Assembly (NCBI RefSeq): GCF_003989135.1
Contig: NZ_RYZZ01000006.1
Span: 1 to 64,000 of the forward strand
Direction of reading: 5' to 3'
DNA from: Peribacillus cavernae
GTDB taxonomy: Bacteria > Bacillota > Bacilli > Bacillales > DSM-1321
Length of the DNA: 64,000 nt
The notes under the pieces are model-generated. The model was not told the DNA's origin. It worked only from the letters and a program-made list of their open reading frames with translations, and searched no databases. Every line of letters begins with the position of its first letter. Position 1 is the first letter of the stretch. A program made the position numbers and the translations under genes. Below are positions 16,900 through 25,043 of the stretch, in pieces.

Positions 16900-18038
16900 A
16901 AGAATATATCCAACAGCTTAAACCGACGCTTGATACCGTTTTCGAATATCTACACAAGCACCCCGAAATTAGTTGGAATGAATACAAAACAACGGAATAT
17001 ATTGCGCACTTTTTACAGGAACGCGGGTTCATCATCCAAACCTTTGATGACTGTCCCGGACTCATTGTCGAGACAGGAACTGGCGATGCGTGTGTGGCTT
17101 TACGAACCGATATGGATGCTCTTTGGCAGGAAGTAGACGGTCAATTTCAAGCTGTCCATTCTTGCGGCCATGATGCCCATATGACCATGCTTCTTGGAAC
17201 TATGCTCCTTCTGCAAAAAATGAACCTGCCATCTAAAGGGAAGCTGAAATTCATTTTTCAACCTGCCGAGGAAAAGGGGGCCGGTGCGTTAAAAATGATC
17301 GAAAAACACGTGCTTGATGGGGTCGACTTTTTGTACGGTGTCCATCTTAGGCCGATTCAAGAATTAAACGACGGCGAGGCAGTTCCCGCTATTTACCACG
17401 GAGCAGCGAAGTTTATGGGCGGGGAAATTATTGGTGAGGATGCACATGGGGCCCGTCCCCACCTTGGGCAAAATGCAATTGAAATTGGAGCGTCGCTTGT
17501 CCATGAAATAAAGAACATTCATTTAAATCCAATGGTTCCTCATACGGCGAAACTGACAAGATTCCAAGCCGGCAGTGAATCAGGGAACATCATCCCTGGA
17601 AAAGCATCGTTTAGTATCGATTTACGAGCGCAGACCAACGAAGTAATGAGCGAGCTAACTGAAAAAATTGAAGCAATAACAGAGTACTTGGCGAAACTCA
17701 ACGGTGTTACGATTACACTGGAGACAAAAGCAGATATAGCCGCGGCCAAGATAGATCCAGAAGCCCAGCGTTTTATGGAACAGGCGATTATCGAGACGTT
17801 GGGTGAAAAAAAGCTGCAGAATCCAATCATTACTTCAGGCGGAGAGGATTTCCACTTTTATACGCTGAAAAATCCGCATGTTAAAGCTACCATGCTTGGA
17901 CTTGGCTGTGACTTACAGCCTGGACTTCACCACCCCAATATGAGTTTTAACCGCGAAGCCTTATACCCTGGAATTGAAATTCTTGCCCGAACGGTGTTGA
18001 ACACATTAACGAAATATGAAAAGGGGAAGGGATCATGA
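16896..18038 (+). CDS. M20-family amidohydrolase, probable N-succinyl/acyl-L-amino acid deacylase
   Basis: 380 residues with the M20D layout: RTDMDALW (metal ligand Asp), HSCGHDAHMTMLLG (His pair), FQPAEEKGAGALKMI (catalytic/bridging Glu), an inserted dimerisation domain starting around GEIIGEDAHGARPHLGQNA, and GGEDFHFYTLKNPHV near the end. Start ATG overlaps the regulator stop and its own stop overlaps the GNAT gene (ATGA, 4 nt each), showing tight coupling. In the described Geobacillus N-succinylamino acid racemase operon, the M20 partner removes succinate from the N-succinyl-L-amino acid; this assignment is by context. Confidence 0.88.
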   Translation: MKEYIQQLKPTLDTVFEYLHKHPEISWNEYKTTEYIAHFLQERGFIIQTFDDCPGLIVETGTGDACVALRTDMDALWQEVDGQFQAVHSCGHDAHMTMLLGTMLLLQKMNLPSKGKLKFIFQPAEEKGAGALKMIEKHVLDGVDFLYGVHLRPIQELNDGEAVPAIYHGAAKFMGGEIIGEDAHGARPHLGQNAIEIGASLVHEIKNIHLNPMVPHTAKLTRFQAGSESGNIIPGKASFSIDLRAQTNEVMSELTEKIEAITEYLAKLNGVTITLETKADIAAAKIDPEAQRFMEQAIIETLGEKKLQNPIITSGGEDFHFYTLKNPHVKATMLGLGCDLQPGLHHPNMSFNREALYPGIEILARTVLNTLTKYEKGKGS

Positions 18039-18880
18039 GTGCCGCGATTGAAATCCGCACCTTAACAGATGTAACGGATCTGATGCTGGTTCAACTGCTT
18101 GAAAAAAAGATATGGAATATGGATCCGCTTCCGCTTCATCAAACGATTACCGCTTCCCAAAATGGCGGACTTTTGTTAGGTGCTTTTTTAAAGGATGGGA
18201 TGGTCGGATTCAGCTACAGTTTTGCCGGCTTTGCGAAAGGGCAAAGCTATCTTTGCTCCCACATGCTTGGCATCGATCCAAATCATCAAGAAAAAGGGAT
18301 TGGAGCCATCTTGAAACAGGAGCAAAAAAAGATCGCGAAGGAAATCGGCTATGACTTAATCACATGGACATATGATCCGCTTGAAAGCCGGAATGCCTAC
18401 TTGAATGTATCCAAATTACAGGCCATCTGCTCTGCTTATCTGGAAAATTGCTATGGGGACATGGAGGACAGTTTGAACCACGGACTTCCTTCTGATCGTT
18501 TGAAAGTGGAATGGTGGATTAATAGCCCTCATGTTTTGGAGCCGCTAACGATTCAGGCTGATCAAGCTCTATCCATTTTTCAATCGGAAACAACAGAGGA
18601 AGGGCTGCCGGAATTGATTCACATCGAGGACAGCCTCCGGAACATTACGGGCAGTGATGTTCCGATACTTGTGCCAATCCCTGCCAATTTTCAGGACATC
18701 AAAAGAAAAAATCCCAGTCTTGCCATCGATTGGCGTTTTCGTACGCGATATATCTTCGAAAGCTTATTTGCGCAAGGATATGCGATTGTCTCCTTGCTCA
18801 AACGAAAAGAGGGAACTGTCCACGATTATCTATTCGTTAAAAAACACGTGCTCAATCTAAATCAAGTAAAAAGGCGGTAA
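18035..18880 (+). CDS. GNAT-superfamily N-acyltransferase, probable D-amino acid N-succinyltransferase
   Basis: 281 residues; the N-terminal half is a GNAT fold with the acyl-CoA pyrophosphate loop region [22 protein letters not shown] (Q-x-x-G-I-G). The second half, from about residue 110 ([26 protein letters not shown]), belongs to the COG3375-like group. This type of protein is encoded with an N-succinylamino acid racemase and an M20 hydrolase in Geobacillus, where it succinylates D-amino acids using succinyl-CoA. Coupled upstream (4-nt overlap) and followed 5 nt later by the racemase gene. Confidence 0.8.
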   Translation: MSAAIEIRTLTDVTDLMLVQLLEKKIWNMDPLPLHQTITASQNGGLLLGAFLKDGMVGFSYSFAGFAKGQSYLCSHMLGIDPNHQEKGIGAILKQEQKKIAKEIGYDLITWTYDPLESRNAYLNVSKLQAICSAYLENCYGDMEDSLNHGLPSDRLKVEWWINSPHVLEPLTIQADQALSIFQSETTEEGLPELIHIEDSLRNITGSDVPILVPIPANFQDIKRKNPSLAIDWRFRTRYIFESLFAQGYAIVSLLKRKEGTVHDYLFVKKHVLNLNQVKRR

Positions 18881-18885
18881 CAAAA

Positions 18886-19992
18886 ATGAAAGTTAGCGAA
18901 GTCACTTTGCGCCACGTAAAAATGAAAATGAAATTTCCGTTTACGACAAGCTTCGGAACATTTCAAGATAAAGAGTTCCTCTTGCTTGAAGCCAGGGATG
19001 AAATCGGGATGAGCGGCTGGGGGGAATCCGTCGCATTCCATTCCCCCTGGTACAATGAGGAAACATTGAAAACGAACTGGCATCTGCTAGAAGACTTTAT
19101 CATCCCCAGTGTACTGAAGAAAGATATAGAACACCCCGATGAAGTGTCTGATCTTCTTTCCTTCATTCGTAAAAACAATATGGCAAAGGCCACGATCGAA
19201 GGGGCTGTGTGGGACTTATTTGCCAGACGAAAAGAAATCCCCCTCGCAAAAGCGCTCGGCGGGGAAAAGAAAGCAATTGAAGTCGGCATAAGCATCGGTA
19301 TCCAGAAAACGGTTGACGACCTCCTGCAATTAATTCAAAGCTTCGTTGATGAAGGCTATAAAAGAATGAAAGTGAAAATTAAACCGGGCTGGGATGTAGA
19401 GGTTTTGAGTGAAATACGAAAACATTTTCCAAGTGTTCCACTTATGGCTGACGCAAATTCAGCCTACAGGTTAGAGGATATTGATGTATTAAAAGCGCTG
19501 GATGAATTTGATTTAATGATGATTGAACAGCCGTTAGCTTCAGATGACATCATCGACCATGCCCGGCTGCAAAAGGAGATTGCAACCCCGATTTGTCTTG
19601 ATGAGAGTATCCATTCCGCTGAGGATGCCCGGAAAGCGATTGAACTTGGAAGCTGCAAAATTATCAATATCAAAATCGGACGTGTCGGAGGATTAACAGA
19701 GGCTAAACGGATCCACGATCTATGCCAGAAACATAATGTTCCGGTCTGGTGTGGCGGCATGCTCGAAGCAGGGATTGGCAGGGCCCATAATATTGCGTTA
19801 ACGACGCTTGCGAATTTTGTCATGCCTGGTGATACGGCGGGCTCTTCCCGTTATTGGGACCGGGATATCATTGAACCAGAGGTGGTTGTCAAGAATGGAA
19901 TGATCACCGTCCCCGATAGTCCTGGCATCGGCTATCAACCGGATCTTGAAGCGATTAAGCAATTCACGGTTTTTGAAAAGTGTTATTCATAA
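18886..19992 (+). CDS. enolase-superfamily N-acyl/N-succinylamino acid racemase (MenC-like)
   Basis: 368 residues, matching the family length. Capping domain ([33 protein letters not shown]) followed by the barrel with the hallmark residues: [11 protein letters not shown] (acid/base Lys in KxK), [10 protein letters not shown] (metal Asp), DLMMIEQPL (metal Glu), ICLDESI (metal Asp) and [11 protein letters not shown] (second acid/base Lys). The same sequences serve o-succinylbenzoate synthase, but no menaquinone genes are nearby, and the GNAT and M20 neighbours indicate the racemase role: interconverting N-succinyl-D- and L-amino acids. Last intact gene of the operon that starts at 16036. Confidence 0.88.
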   Translation: MKVSEVTLRHVKMKMKFPFTTSFGTFQDKEFLLLEARDEIGMSGWGESVAFHSPWYNEETLKTNWHLLEDFIIPSVLKKDIEHPDEVSDLLSFIRKNNMAKATIEGAVWDLFARRKEIPLAKALGGEKKAIEVGISIGIQKTVDDLLQLIQSFVDEGYKRMKVKIKPGWDVEVLSEIRKHFPSVPLMADANSAYRLEDIDVLKALDEFDLMMIEQPLASDDIIDHARLQKEIATPICLDESIHSAEDARKAIELGSCKIINIKIGRVGGLTEAKRIHDLCQKHNVPVWCGGMLEAGIGRAHNIALTTLANFVMPGDTAGSSRYWDRDIIEPEVVVKNGMITVPDSPGIGYQPDLEAIKQFTVFEKCYS

Positions 19993-20178
19993 AACACTAA
20001 TGTTACCGTTTTACCTAACGTTGTTCCGATGCTTGAAAACATAAGCAAAACATTAGGTGTAAACGGCAATTTAGCCTCTGTTCGGTATGTAAATATTCCT
20101 GTGTTGGAAGTTCAGGATAAAGAAAGGTTAAAAAGTGAATTGTACGAAGAAATGGTAAAAGAAAAAATCGCTTCATAA
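19993..20178 (+). pseudogene. hydantoin/Asp-Glu racemase remnant
   Basis: In the same frame as, and directly behind, the racemase stop, the sequence reads VTVLPNVVPMLENISKTLG and LASVRYVNIPVLEVQDKERL up to a stop at 20176. The LASVR-x-x-x-IPVLE segment matches the middle of HyuE-type hydantoin racemases; both the N-terminal Cys region and the C-terminal half are missing and there is no start codon. It is a fragment left between two operons. Confidence 0.55.
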
Positions 20179-20207
20179 ATTCTCGGAATATTGGAGGTTT
20201 TTAAGAA

Positions 20208-20606
20208 ATGAGAAAGTTAGGAAAACAGGAAATTGAAGATATAGCGGTCGGAGCTGCCTTACTCGGTACTGGTGGAGGTGGCGATCCTTACATTGGAAAA
20301 CTAATGGCATTGCAGGCCATTGAAGAGCATGGGGAAATCACCTTGTTGAACGCCGATGAAGTGCCTGATGATGCCCTGGTTGTACCGTCTGCGATGATGG
20401 GAGCTCCAACGGTTATGCTTGAAAAAGCTCCGAGCGGTGAAGAAGCAATAAATGCCTTTAAAAACCTTGAATCCTATTTAGGAAAAGAAATCTTCGCAAC
20501 GATGCCGATAGAAGCAGGCGGATTAAATTCGATGCTGCCCCTTGCGCTTGCGGCAACGCTTGGATTGCCGGTAGTCGATGCGGACGGAATGGGAAGAGGT
20601 GTCTGA
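20208..20606 (+). pseudogene. DUF917-family protein, truncated by a deletion
   Basis: Good ribosome binding site (GGAGG) and start. The 132 residues begin with RKLGKQEIEDIAVGAALLGTGGGGDPY and continue to FATMPIEAGGLNSMLPLALAATLGLPVVDADGMGRG, the standard N-terminal third of DUF917 proteins, which normally run to about 360 residues. Sequence identity to the family stops at the GMGRG motif, where the frame runs abruptly into a HyuA-like sequence one frame over. So the gene was cut by a deletion that joined it to hyuA. Confidence 0.8.
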
Positions 20607-22101
20607 AACAAAATCAGCTACAACCGAAGATGTGGCAACAGGAATTTATACGGCCATGAAGAAAATCATTGATGACGCGAATGTTCCCAGGGAGCAAATC
20701 AAGTATGCGATGCTTGGAACAACCCATTGTACCAATGCAATCGTTGAAAGAAGAGGATTGAATAAAATTGCCGCTATCCGGATTGGCGCCCCTGCCACAC
20801 TAGCGGTCAAGCCTCTGATCGGCTTACCTGAGGACCTTCGCGAAGCACTCGGAAAATATGTCTATCTCATCCGTGGCGGACATGAATTCGATGGCCGGGA
20901 AATCGTTACTTTAGACGAAGAACATTTGTATCAAATTGCTGAAGAAATCAAAGGGAAAGTGGATTCCATCGCCATTACTTCTGTCTTTTCACCTGTTTCG
21001 CAAAAACATGAACAAAGAGCAAGCGAGATTTTAGGGGAAGTGCTCGGAGACGATATTTCCGTTTCCTTATCATCCGAAATTGGTTCAGTAGGATTACTGG
21101 AAAGGGAAAATGCGACGATCCTTAATGCCGCCGTTGTAAACGTCGCGAAAACGGCAGCGGACGGATTTATTAACGCATTAAAAAATGAAGGTATTGAGGC
21201 TAAAGTCTTTTTTGGACAAAACGATGGCACATTGATGTCTGTAGACTATGCTGTGAAATACCCGATTTTTACGATTGCTTGCGGTCCGACGAATTCCTTG
21301 CGGGGAGCATCCTATTTGAGTGATTTCTCTGATGCGATTGTCGTGGATGTTGGAGGGACAACATCGGATGTTGGTGTATTGGTTCAATCGTTCCCGAGGG
21401 AATCCTCCCTGGCAGTAGAGATTGGCGGAGCCCGAACAAACTTCCGCATGCCTGATCTTATTTCCATTGGGCTTGGCGGAGGAACAATCATCCGGATCCA
21501 AGACAATGGCGAGTTCACGGTAGGACCAGATAGTGTCGGGTACCGCCTCCCGGAAAAAAGCTTGATTTTTGGAGGAGATACCTTAACTACAACTGATGTT
21601 GCCGTGGCGCTTGGAAAAGTAAATCTAGGTGATCCTTCAAAAGTTGCTCATCTGGATATGGATTTATTAAATAGAGTTTATCTTAGAATCTTAGAAATGG
21701 TAGAAGAAGCGATTAATAAAATGAAAACAAGCGCAGCTCCGGTACCAGTGATACTCGTTGGCGGAGGCAGTATTTTACTCCCGGAAGAATTAAAAGGAGC
21801 ATCAGAGGTCCTGCGGCCGCATCATTCAGGGGTAGCAAATGCGATAGGAGCGGCTATCGCCCAGGTTAGCGGACAAATTGAAAAGGTATTTGCTTTAGCA
21901 GAGATAGGAAGAGAAAAAGCGTTAGAACTGGCGAAAGAAAAAGCGATGTCGGAAGCGATCAATGCCGGTGCTGATCCTGAGAGCCTTGTGATTGTAGACG
22001 TGGAGGATGTTCCGCTTGCTTACATGCCTGGCAACGCCACCCGTATTCGTGTGAAAGCAGCTGGTGATTTAGCGCAAGTTGAAATGAACGAACCAGTGTA
22101 A
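20578..22101 (+). pseudogene. HyuA-type hydantoinase/oxoprolinase ATPase subunit lacking its N-terminus
   Basis: Family sequence begins at SETKSATTEDVATGIYTAMKK near 20596 and runs through LGTTHCTNAIVERRGLNKIA, RIGAPATLAVKPLIG, RGGHEFDGREI, VVDVGGTTSDVGVLVQ (second phosphate motif) and VILVGGGSILLPEEL to a natural stop. The usual first 25 or so residues with the D-x-G-G-T nucleotide motif are missing; the ATG at 20578 lies in DUF917 coding sequence in another frame. About 500 codons remain open, so an altered protein could still be made by translational coupling, but loss of the first phosphate-binding motif makes activity unlikely. Confidence 0.8.
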
Positions 22102-22129
22102 CAATCTATGGGACAGGTAGATCCACATA

Positions 22130-22177
22130 CTATATAAGTTGAGATTAAGAATTGCATCTAACACAAATCGGTCAATA
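22130..22177. repeat. dispersed repeat, copy 1
   Basis: CTATATAAGTTGAGAT and the next 32 bp up to CGGTCAAT recur with few changes at 38773-38821. It probably is one end of a small mobile element. Confidence 0.6.
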
Positions 22178-22190
22178 CTTGGAATTAAAA

Positions 22191-22270
22191 GAGACGACAA
22201 AACGATAAAGAGAGACGACAAAACTAGAAAAATAGACGCGAAAACGATAAAAGTGACGCCAAAACAAACA
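22191..22270. repeat. degenerate tandem repeat, four units of about 20-21 bp
   Basis: Units begin at 22191, 22212, 22233 and 22253 and share the pattern G-A-C-G-(A/C)-C-A-AAAC-n-A-TAAA (for example GAGACGACAAAACGATAAA). A single further unit (GTGACGACAAAAC) lies at 39056. Placed between the dispersed repeat and a dipeptidase fragment. Confidence 0.65.
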
Positions 22271-22274
22271 TATC

Positions 22275-22511
22275 GATCATATCGTTGAATTAACAGGTAT
22301 TGATCATGTTGGAATTGGTCTAGATTTATGCGAAGAACTTTTTAAATATGTCTCTCCGGATGTTTTAGCCAGTATGCCGCGAAAACCTTTTGATGTAATA
22401 AAAGGCCATCAAAACCTGCCCAAATTGATCGAAGGCTTGATGAATAGAGGTTACAAAGATCTAGATATCGAAAAAATACTGGGGACAAATTTTTTAAGAA
22501 TTTTTAAATGA
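22275..22511 (+). pseudogene. membrane dipeptidase (peptidase M19) C-terminal remnant
   Basis: The frame reads DHIVELTGIDHVGIGLDL, later HQNLPKLIEGLMNRGYKDLD and IEKILGTNFLRIF followed by TGA. GIDHVGIGSDF and the closing LPNLTEGLLERGYS-EDIEKILGGNFLRVF pattern are characteristic of renal-type dipeptidases. The N-terminal three quarters are absent, and the metal-region Ser-Asp is Leu-Asp here. Tandem repeats abut its broken end. Confidence 0.75.
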
Positions 22512-22635
22512 ACGACTGTTGGCTGCAATCAATTGAAACTTTGCAGCCTTATTTCTAGATCCTGAACCATGATGAAGAAATTATATATTCTGCTTGTTTT
22601 CAGTGTATGTTAGGTTGTTTTTATCATTTAGCCAA

Positions 22636-22692
22636 GAAGACCTCCTCCTCTAAGCGTAGTGAAGGTGGGGGATGAATCGGCTTCTTTTTGTT
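22636..22692 (+). mobile_element. possible IS200/IS605 right-end remnant with guide-RNA-like hairpin
   Basis: AAGACCTCCTCCTCTAAGCG then TAGTGAAGGTGGGGGATG folds CCTCC..CCT against AGG..GGGG and resembles the 3' end of tnpB transposons, where the omega RNA scaffold and the right end overlap. Recognition is by recall. The sequence between 22512 and 22779 has no gene. Confidence 0.35.
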
Positions 22693-22779
22693 AGCTCAGG
22701 GTAACTCTTTAAAGAACACTTGTTTGTATAATAAAATAAATATAAGGTAGCATGTTGTTCTGGAGGGTGTGAGAAAAAG

Positions 22780-22997
22780 ATGAAAAAGGCGTTTTTTTCG
22801 AATCTGCTATATAAAACAAATCAACTCATACAAACAGTGGTTTCAGCCAGAAAATTTGTATAACCAGGCCAAACGTTTCGCCTTTCAAAGTTTGGTTCGA
22901 GAAAAGCGTAGGAATCGAAAACATATGAGAAAAGCCTCCATCTTGTCCTCAAACAAAAGCTCAGAATGAATGATTATTACGCTAACATAATGGACTA
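22780..22997 (+). pseudogene. TnpB-family (IS605 OrfB-like) N-terminal remnant
   Basis: After TGGAGGGTG and ATG 22780 the frame gives KKAFFSNLLYKTNQLIQ, stops, shifts to WFQPENLYNQAKRFAFQSLV and REKRRNRKHMRKASI, then shifts back to LHLVLKQKLRMNDYYAN. The NLYNQA and RMNDYYAN segments recall a TnpB-type protein family. At least two frameshifts and loss of everything after about residue 70 make it dead. Confidence 0.4.
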
Positions 22998-23004
22998 AAG
23001 GAAG

Positions 23005-23907
23005 TTAATTTGCATTATAGTGCCTGTCATCCAAAAACATTTCAATTAAATGCCTGGCACCTTTTGAAATGTAACGTTCTTTTAACCAAATCAGGGATGA
23101 TTCTGATTGGATGGAGGAATCCTCAAGTTCGACGATCGATATAGTATCCAGATGGTGCAGTAATATCGTTGATTTTGGCACAATGGTTACTCCGATTCCT
23201 GAGGCGACAAGAGTTAACAGAATCGAAGCATCCGGACATTCGCATATAACTTTCGGATTAAAACCATGCCTTTTGCATTCATTGACAATTAATTCAAATT
23301 GGCCAATGCCATTGACTCTATGAAGTAATAATAGAGGAACATCCGTAAGCTCTTTCATTTTAATAGAGGTTGGGAGACCGCTTTCTGTTCCCCACGCCCT
23401 TGGATATAAAGCGACATATGGTTCAATAGGAAGGCGGATTTCTGAAAAACCCTCCATCTCTAAAGGGAAACGTACGATCCCAATTTCCGTTTCCCTGTTC
23501 TTGACTAGTTGGCTTACACGATATGTATCCCCGGACCTTAGCTGAAAGGTCACATGAGGATATATCTTACGAAATTCAAGCAGCTTCTGAGGTAAATAAG
23601 AAAAGCATGTCTGGACTGTTCCAATTGAAACTGTTCCACTAATTCCTTCTCCACTTTCCTTTACCTCCACAATCGTCTCAGAAACTTGGTTAAGCAAAGA
23701 AATAGCCCTTTTATATAAGATCTTCCCCTGGACAGTTAATTCCATCCGTTTCCCTGTTCTTTCAAATAGGATAACTCCAAGTTCTTCCTCAAGCTGTTTT
23801 AACTGCTGGCTAAGCGGGGGCTGTGCCATTAGAAGTTTTTTGGCAGCGCGTGTTATTTGGCCTTCCTCCACAATGGTACAGAAATAATGCAGTTGTTTAA
23901 TATCCAT
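23005..23907 (-). CDS. LysR-family transcriptional regulator
   Basis: 300 residues from ATG 23907 (GGAGG upstream; a longer in-frame ATG at 23919 overlaps that site). N-terminal winged HTH: MDIKQLHYFCTIVEEGQITRAAKKLLMAQPPLSQQLKQLEEELG pattern over residues 1-60, followed by the LysR effector domain (VSIGTVQTCFSYLPQKLLEFRKIYP, and GIGVTIVPKST). Divergent from the long plus-strand operon starting at 24064, the classic arrangement for a LysR activator of a catabolic operon, so it is a candidate regulator of the hydroxyphenylacetate genes, possibly responding to the aromatic substrate or an intermediate. Confidence 0.9.
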   Translation of the reverse strand: MDIKQLHYFCTIVEEGQITRAAKKLLMAQPPLSQQLKQLEEELGVILFERTGKRMELTVQGKILYKRAISLLNQVSETIVEVKESGEGISGTVSIGTVQTCFSYLPQKLLEFRKIYPHVTFQLRSGDTYRVSQLVKNRETEIGIVRFPLEMEGFSEIRLPIEPYVALYPRAWGTESGLPTSIKMKELTDVPLLLLHRVNGIGQFELIVNECKRHGFNPKVICECPDASILLTLVASGIGVTIVPKSTILLHHLDTISIVELEDSSIQSESSLIWLKERYISKGARHLIEMFLDDRHYNAN

Positions 23908-23970
23908 ACATTCCTCCATCTCCTCGGGAGCATATTTTTTTCGTATAGAAAACCAACATTATTAATATTT

Positions 23971-24005
23971 TTCATATACCATATCACATGTTAATTTATA
24001 AATGA
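23971..24005. promoter_or_regulatory. candidate LysR binding region in the divergent promoter
   Basis: TTCATATA and TATAAATGAA form a loose inverted repeat around ACCATATCACATG. The 9-mer ATACCATAT (23976-23984) recurs as ATATGGTAT at 37744-37752, upstream of the other hydroxyphenylacetate operon. AT-rich context makes chance similarity possible. Confidence 0.35.
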
Positions 24006-24063
24006 AAGGGCTTTCAGAATTTTTTAAATTTTAAAACTTCACCTACTTAGAAGAAGGAGTGGA

Positions 24064-24996
24064 ATGCATTTGAGTAAATATGCTGATGTAAAAAAGAGAT
24101 TAAGGGGTTCAATTGCCCCAATTGTCACGCCATTTAATGAGGATGGCTCAGTGGATTTCGAAACGCTTGCATCGCTTATTCACTGGCATATAGAAAGTGG
24201 AAGCCATGCAATTTCGGTAACAGGTACAACAGGTGAACCTAGCTCTTTAACGGCAGAAGAAAGAGTAAAGGTCATGGAAGCGGCTGCGAAGGCAGTTAAC
24301 GGCCGGGTTCCATATGTTCCTGGCACGGGGTCGACAAACCACGAAGAAACCCTATATTTAACCAAAAAAGCAGAGGAAATTGGGGCAGATGCAGCATTGG
24401 TCATCGTTCCTTACTACAATAAACCGTCCCAGCATGCCTTATATAAACATTTTAAAAAAGTGGCGGAATCGGTTTCCATTCCAATTATTATTTACAATAT
24501 TCCAGGTCGTACCGCGACAAACTTACATGTGGATACGCTTGCCAGGTTAAATAATGATTGTCCGAATATTATCGGTGTAAAAGAATCCAATAAAGATTTT
24601 GAACATGTAAACCGGGTATTGCTGAAATGCGGAAGGGACTTTTTGCTATACTCAGGAATTGAATTGCTTTGCTTCCCGATGCTTGCAATCGGCGGTGCGG
24701 GACATATCAGTGCAACAGCAAATATAGTGCCGAAACAGGTAGCGGAAATTTATGATGCATGGAATGAAGGAGACGTAAAGCGGGCCCAGGATCTGCATTT
24801 TGAGTTAATGGAATTAAATGATGTCTTGTTTAAAGATACAAACCCTGCCCCGTTAAAAGCAGCCTTAGGTATGATGGGGAAAATCAAGCCAGTATTGCGC
24901 TTGCCAATGGACCTTCCAACACAGGAACTGCAAAATGAAATTCGGGAAGTACTTAAAAAATATGTAGAACTAGAAGACATTATTTCGGCAAATTGA
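24064..24996 (+). CDS. DapA-family aldolase/dehydratase of the hydroxyphenylacetate operon
   Basis: 310 residues, class I aldolase superfamily with canonical features: GSIAPIVTPFNEDGSVD at the N-terminus, SVTGTTGEPSSLTAEER (pyruvate-binding TTGE), PIIIYNIPGRTATNL (catalytic Tyr) and IIGVKESNKDFEH (Schiff-base Lys). This one keeps the true TTGE motif, unlike the paralogue at 8389. As first gene of an operon with hpaE, hpaB and hpaD and with no separate HpaI aldolase visible, it may cleave the 4-hydroxy-2-oxoheptanedioate intermediate to pyruvate and succinic semialdehyde, but a synthase role in lysine formation cannot be excluded. AGAAGAAGGAG precedes ATG 24064. Confidence 0.8.
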   Translation: MHLSKYADVKKRLRGSIAPIVTPFNEDGSVDFETLASLIHWHIESGSHAISVTGTTGEPSSLTAEERVKVMEAAAKAVNGRVPYVPGTGSTNHEETLYLTKKAEEIGADAALVIVPYYNKPSQHALYKHFKKVAESVSIPIIIYNIPGRTATNLHVDTLARLNNDCPNIIGVKESNKDFEHVNRVLLKCGRDFLLYSGIELLCFPMLAIGGAGHISATANIVPKQVAEIYDAWNEGDVKRAQDLHFELMELNDVLFKDTNPAPLKAALGMMGKIKPVLRLPMDLPTQELQNEIREVLKKYVELEDIISAN

Positions 24997-25043
24997 TGTC
25001 GAATTCTACGAAATTTCTCGGGTAAAAGGAGTGAAAAGCTTTG

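Noticed and set aside
18886-19992. Racemase gene as menaquinone menC
   Set aside because: No men genes nearby, and the GNAT and M20 partners indicate the N-succinylamino acid route; sequence alone cannot separate the two.
22191-22270. Regularly spaced repeats that might look like a CRISPR array
   Set aside because: Units are only 19-21 bp, degenerate, contiguous without spacers, and no cas genes are near.
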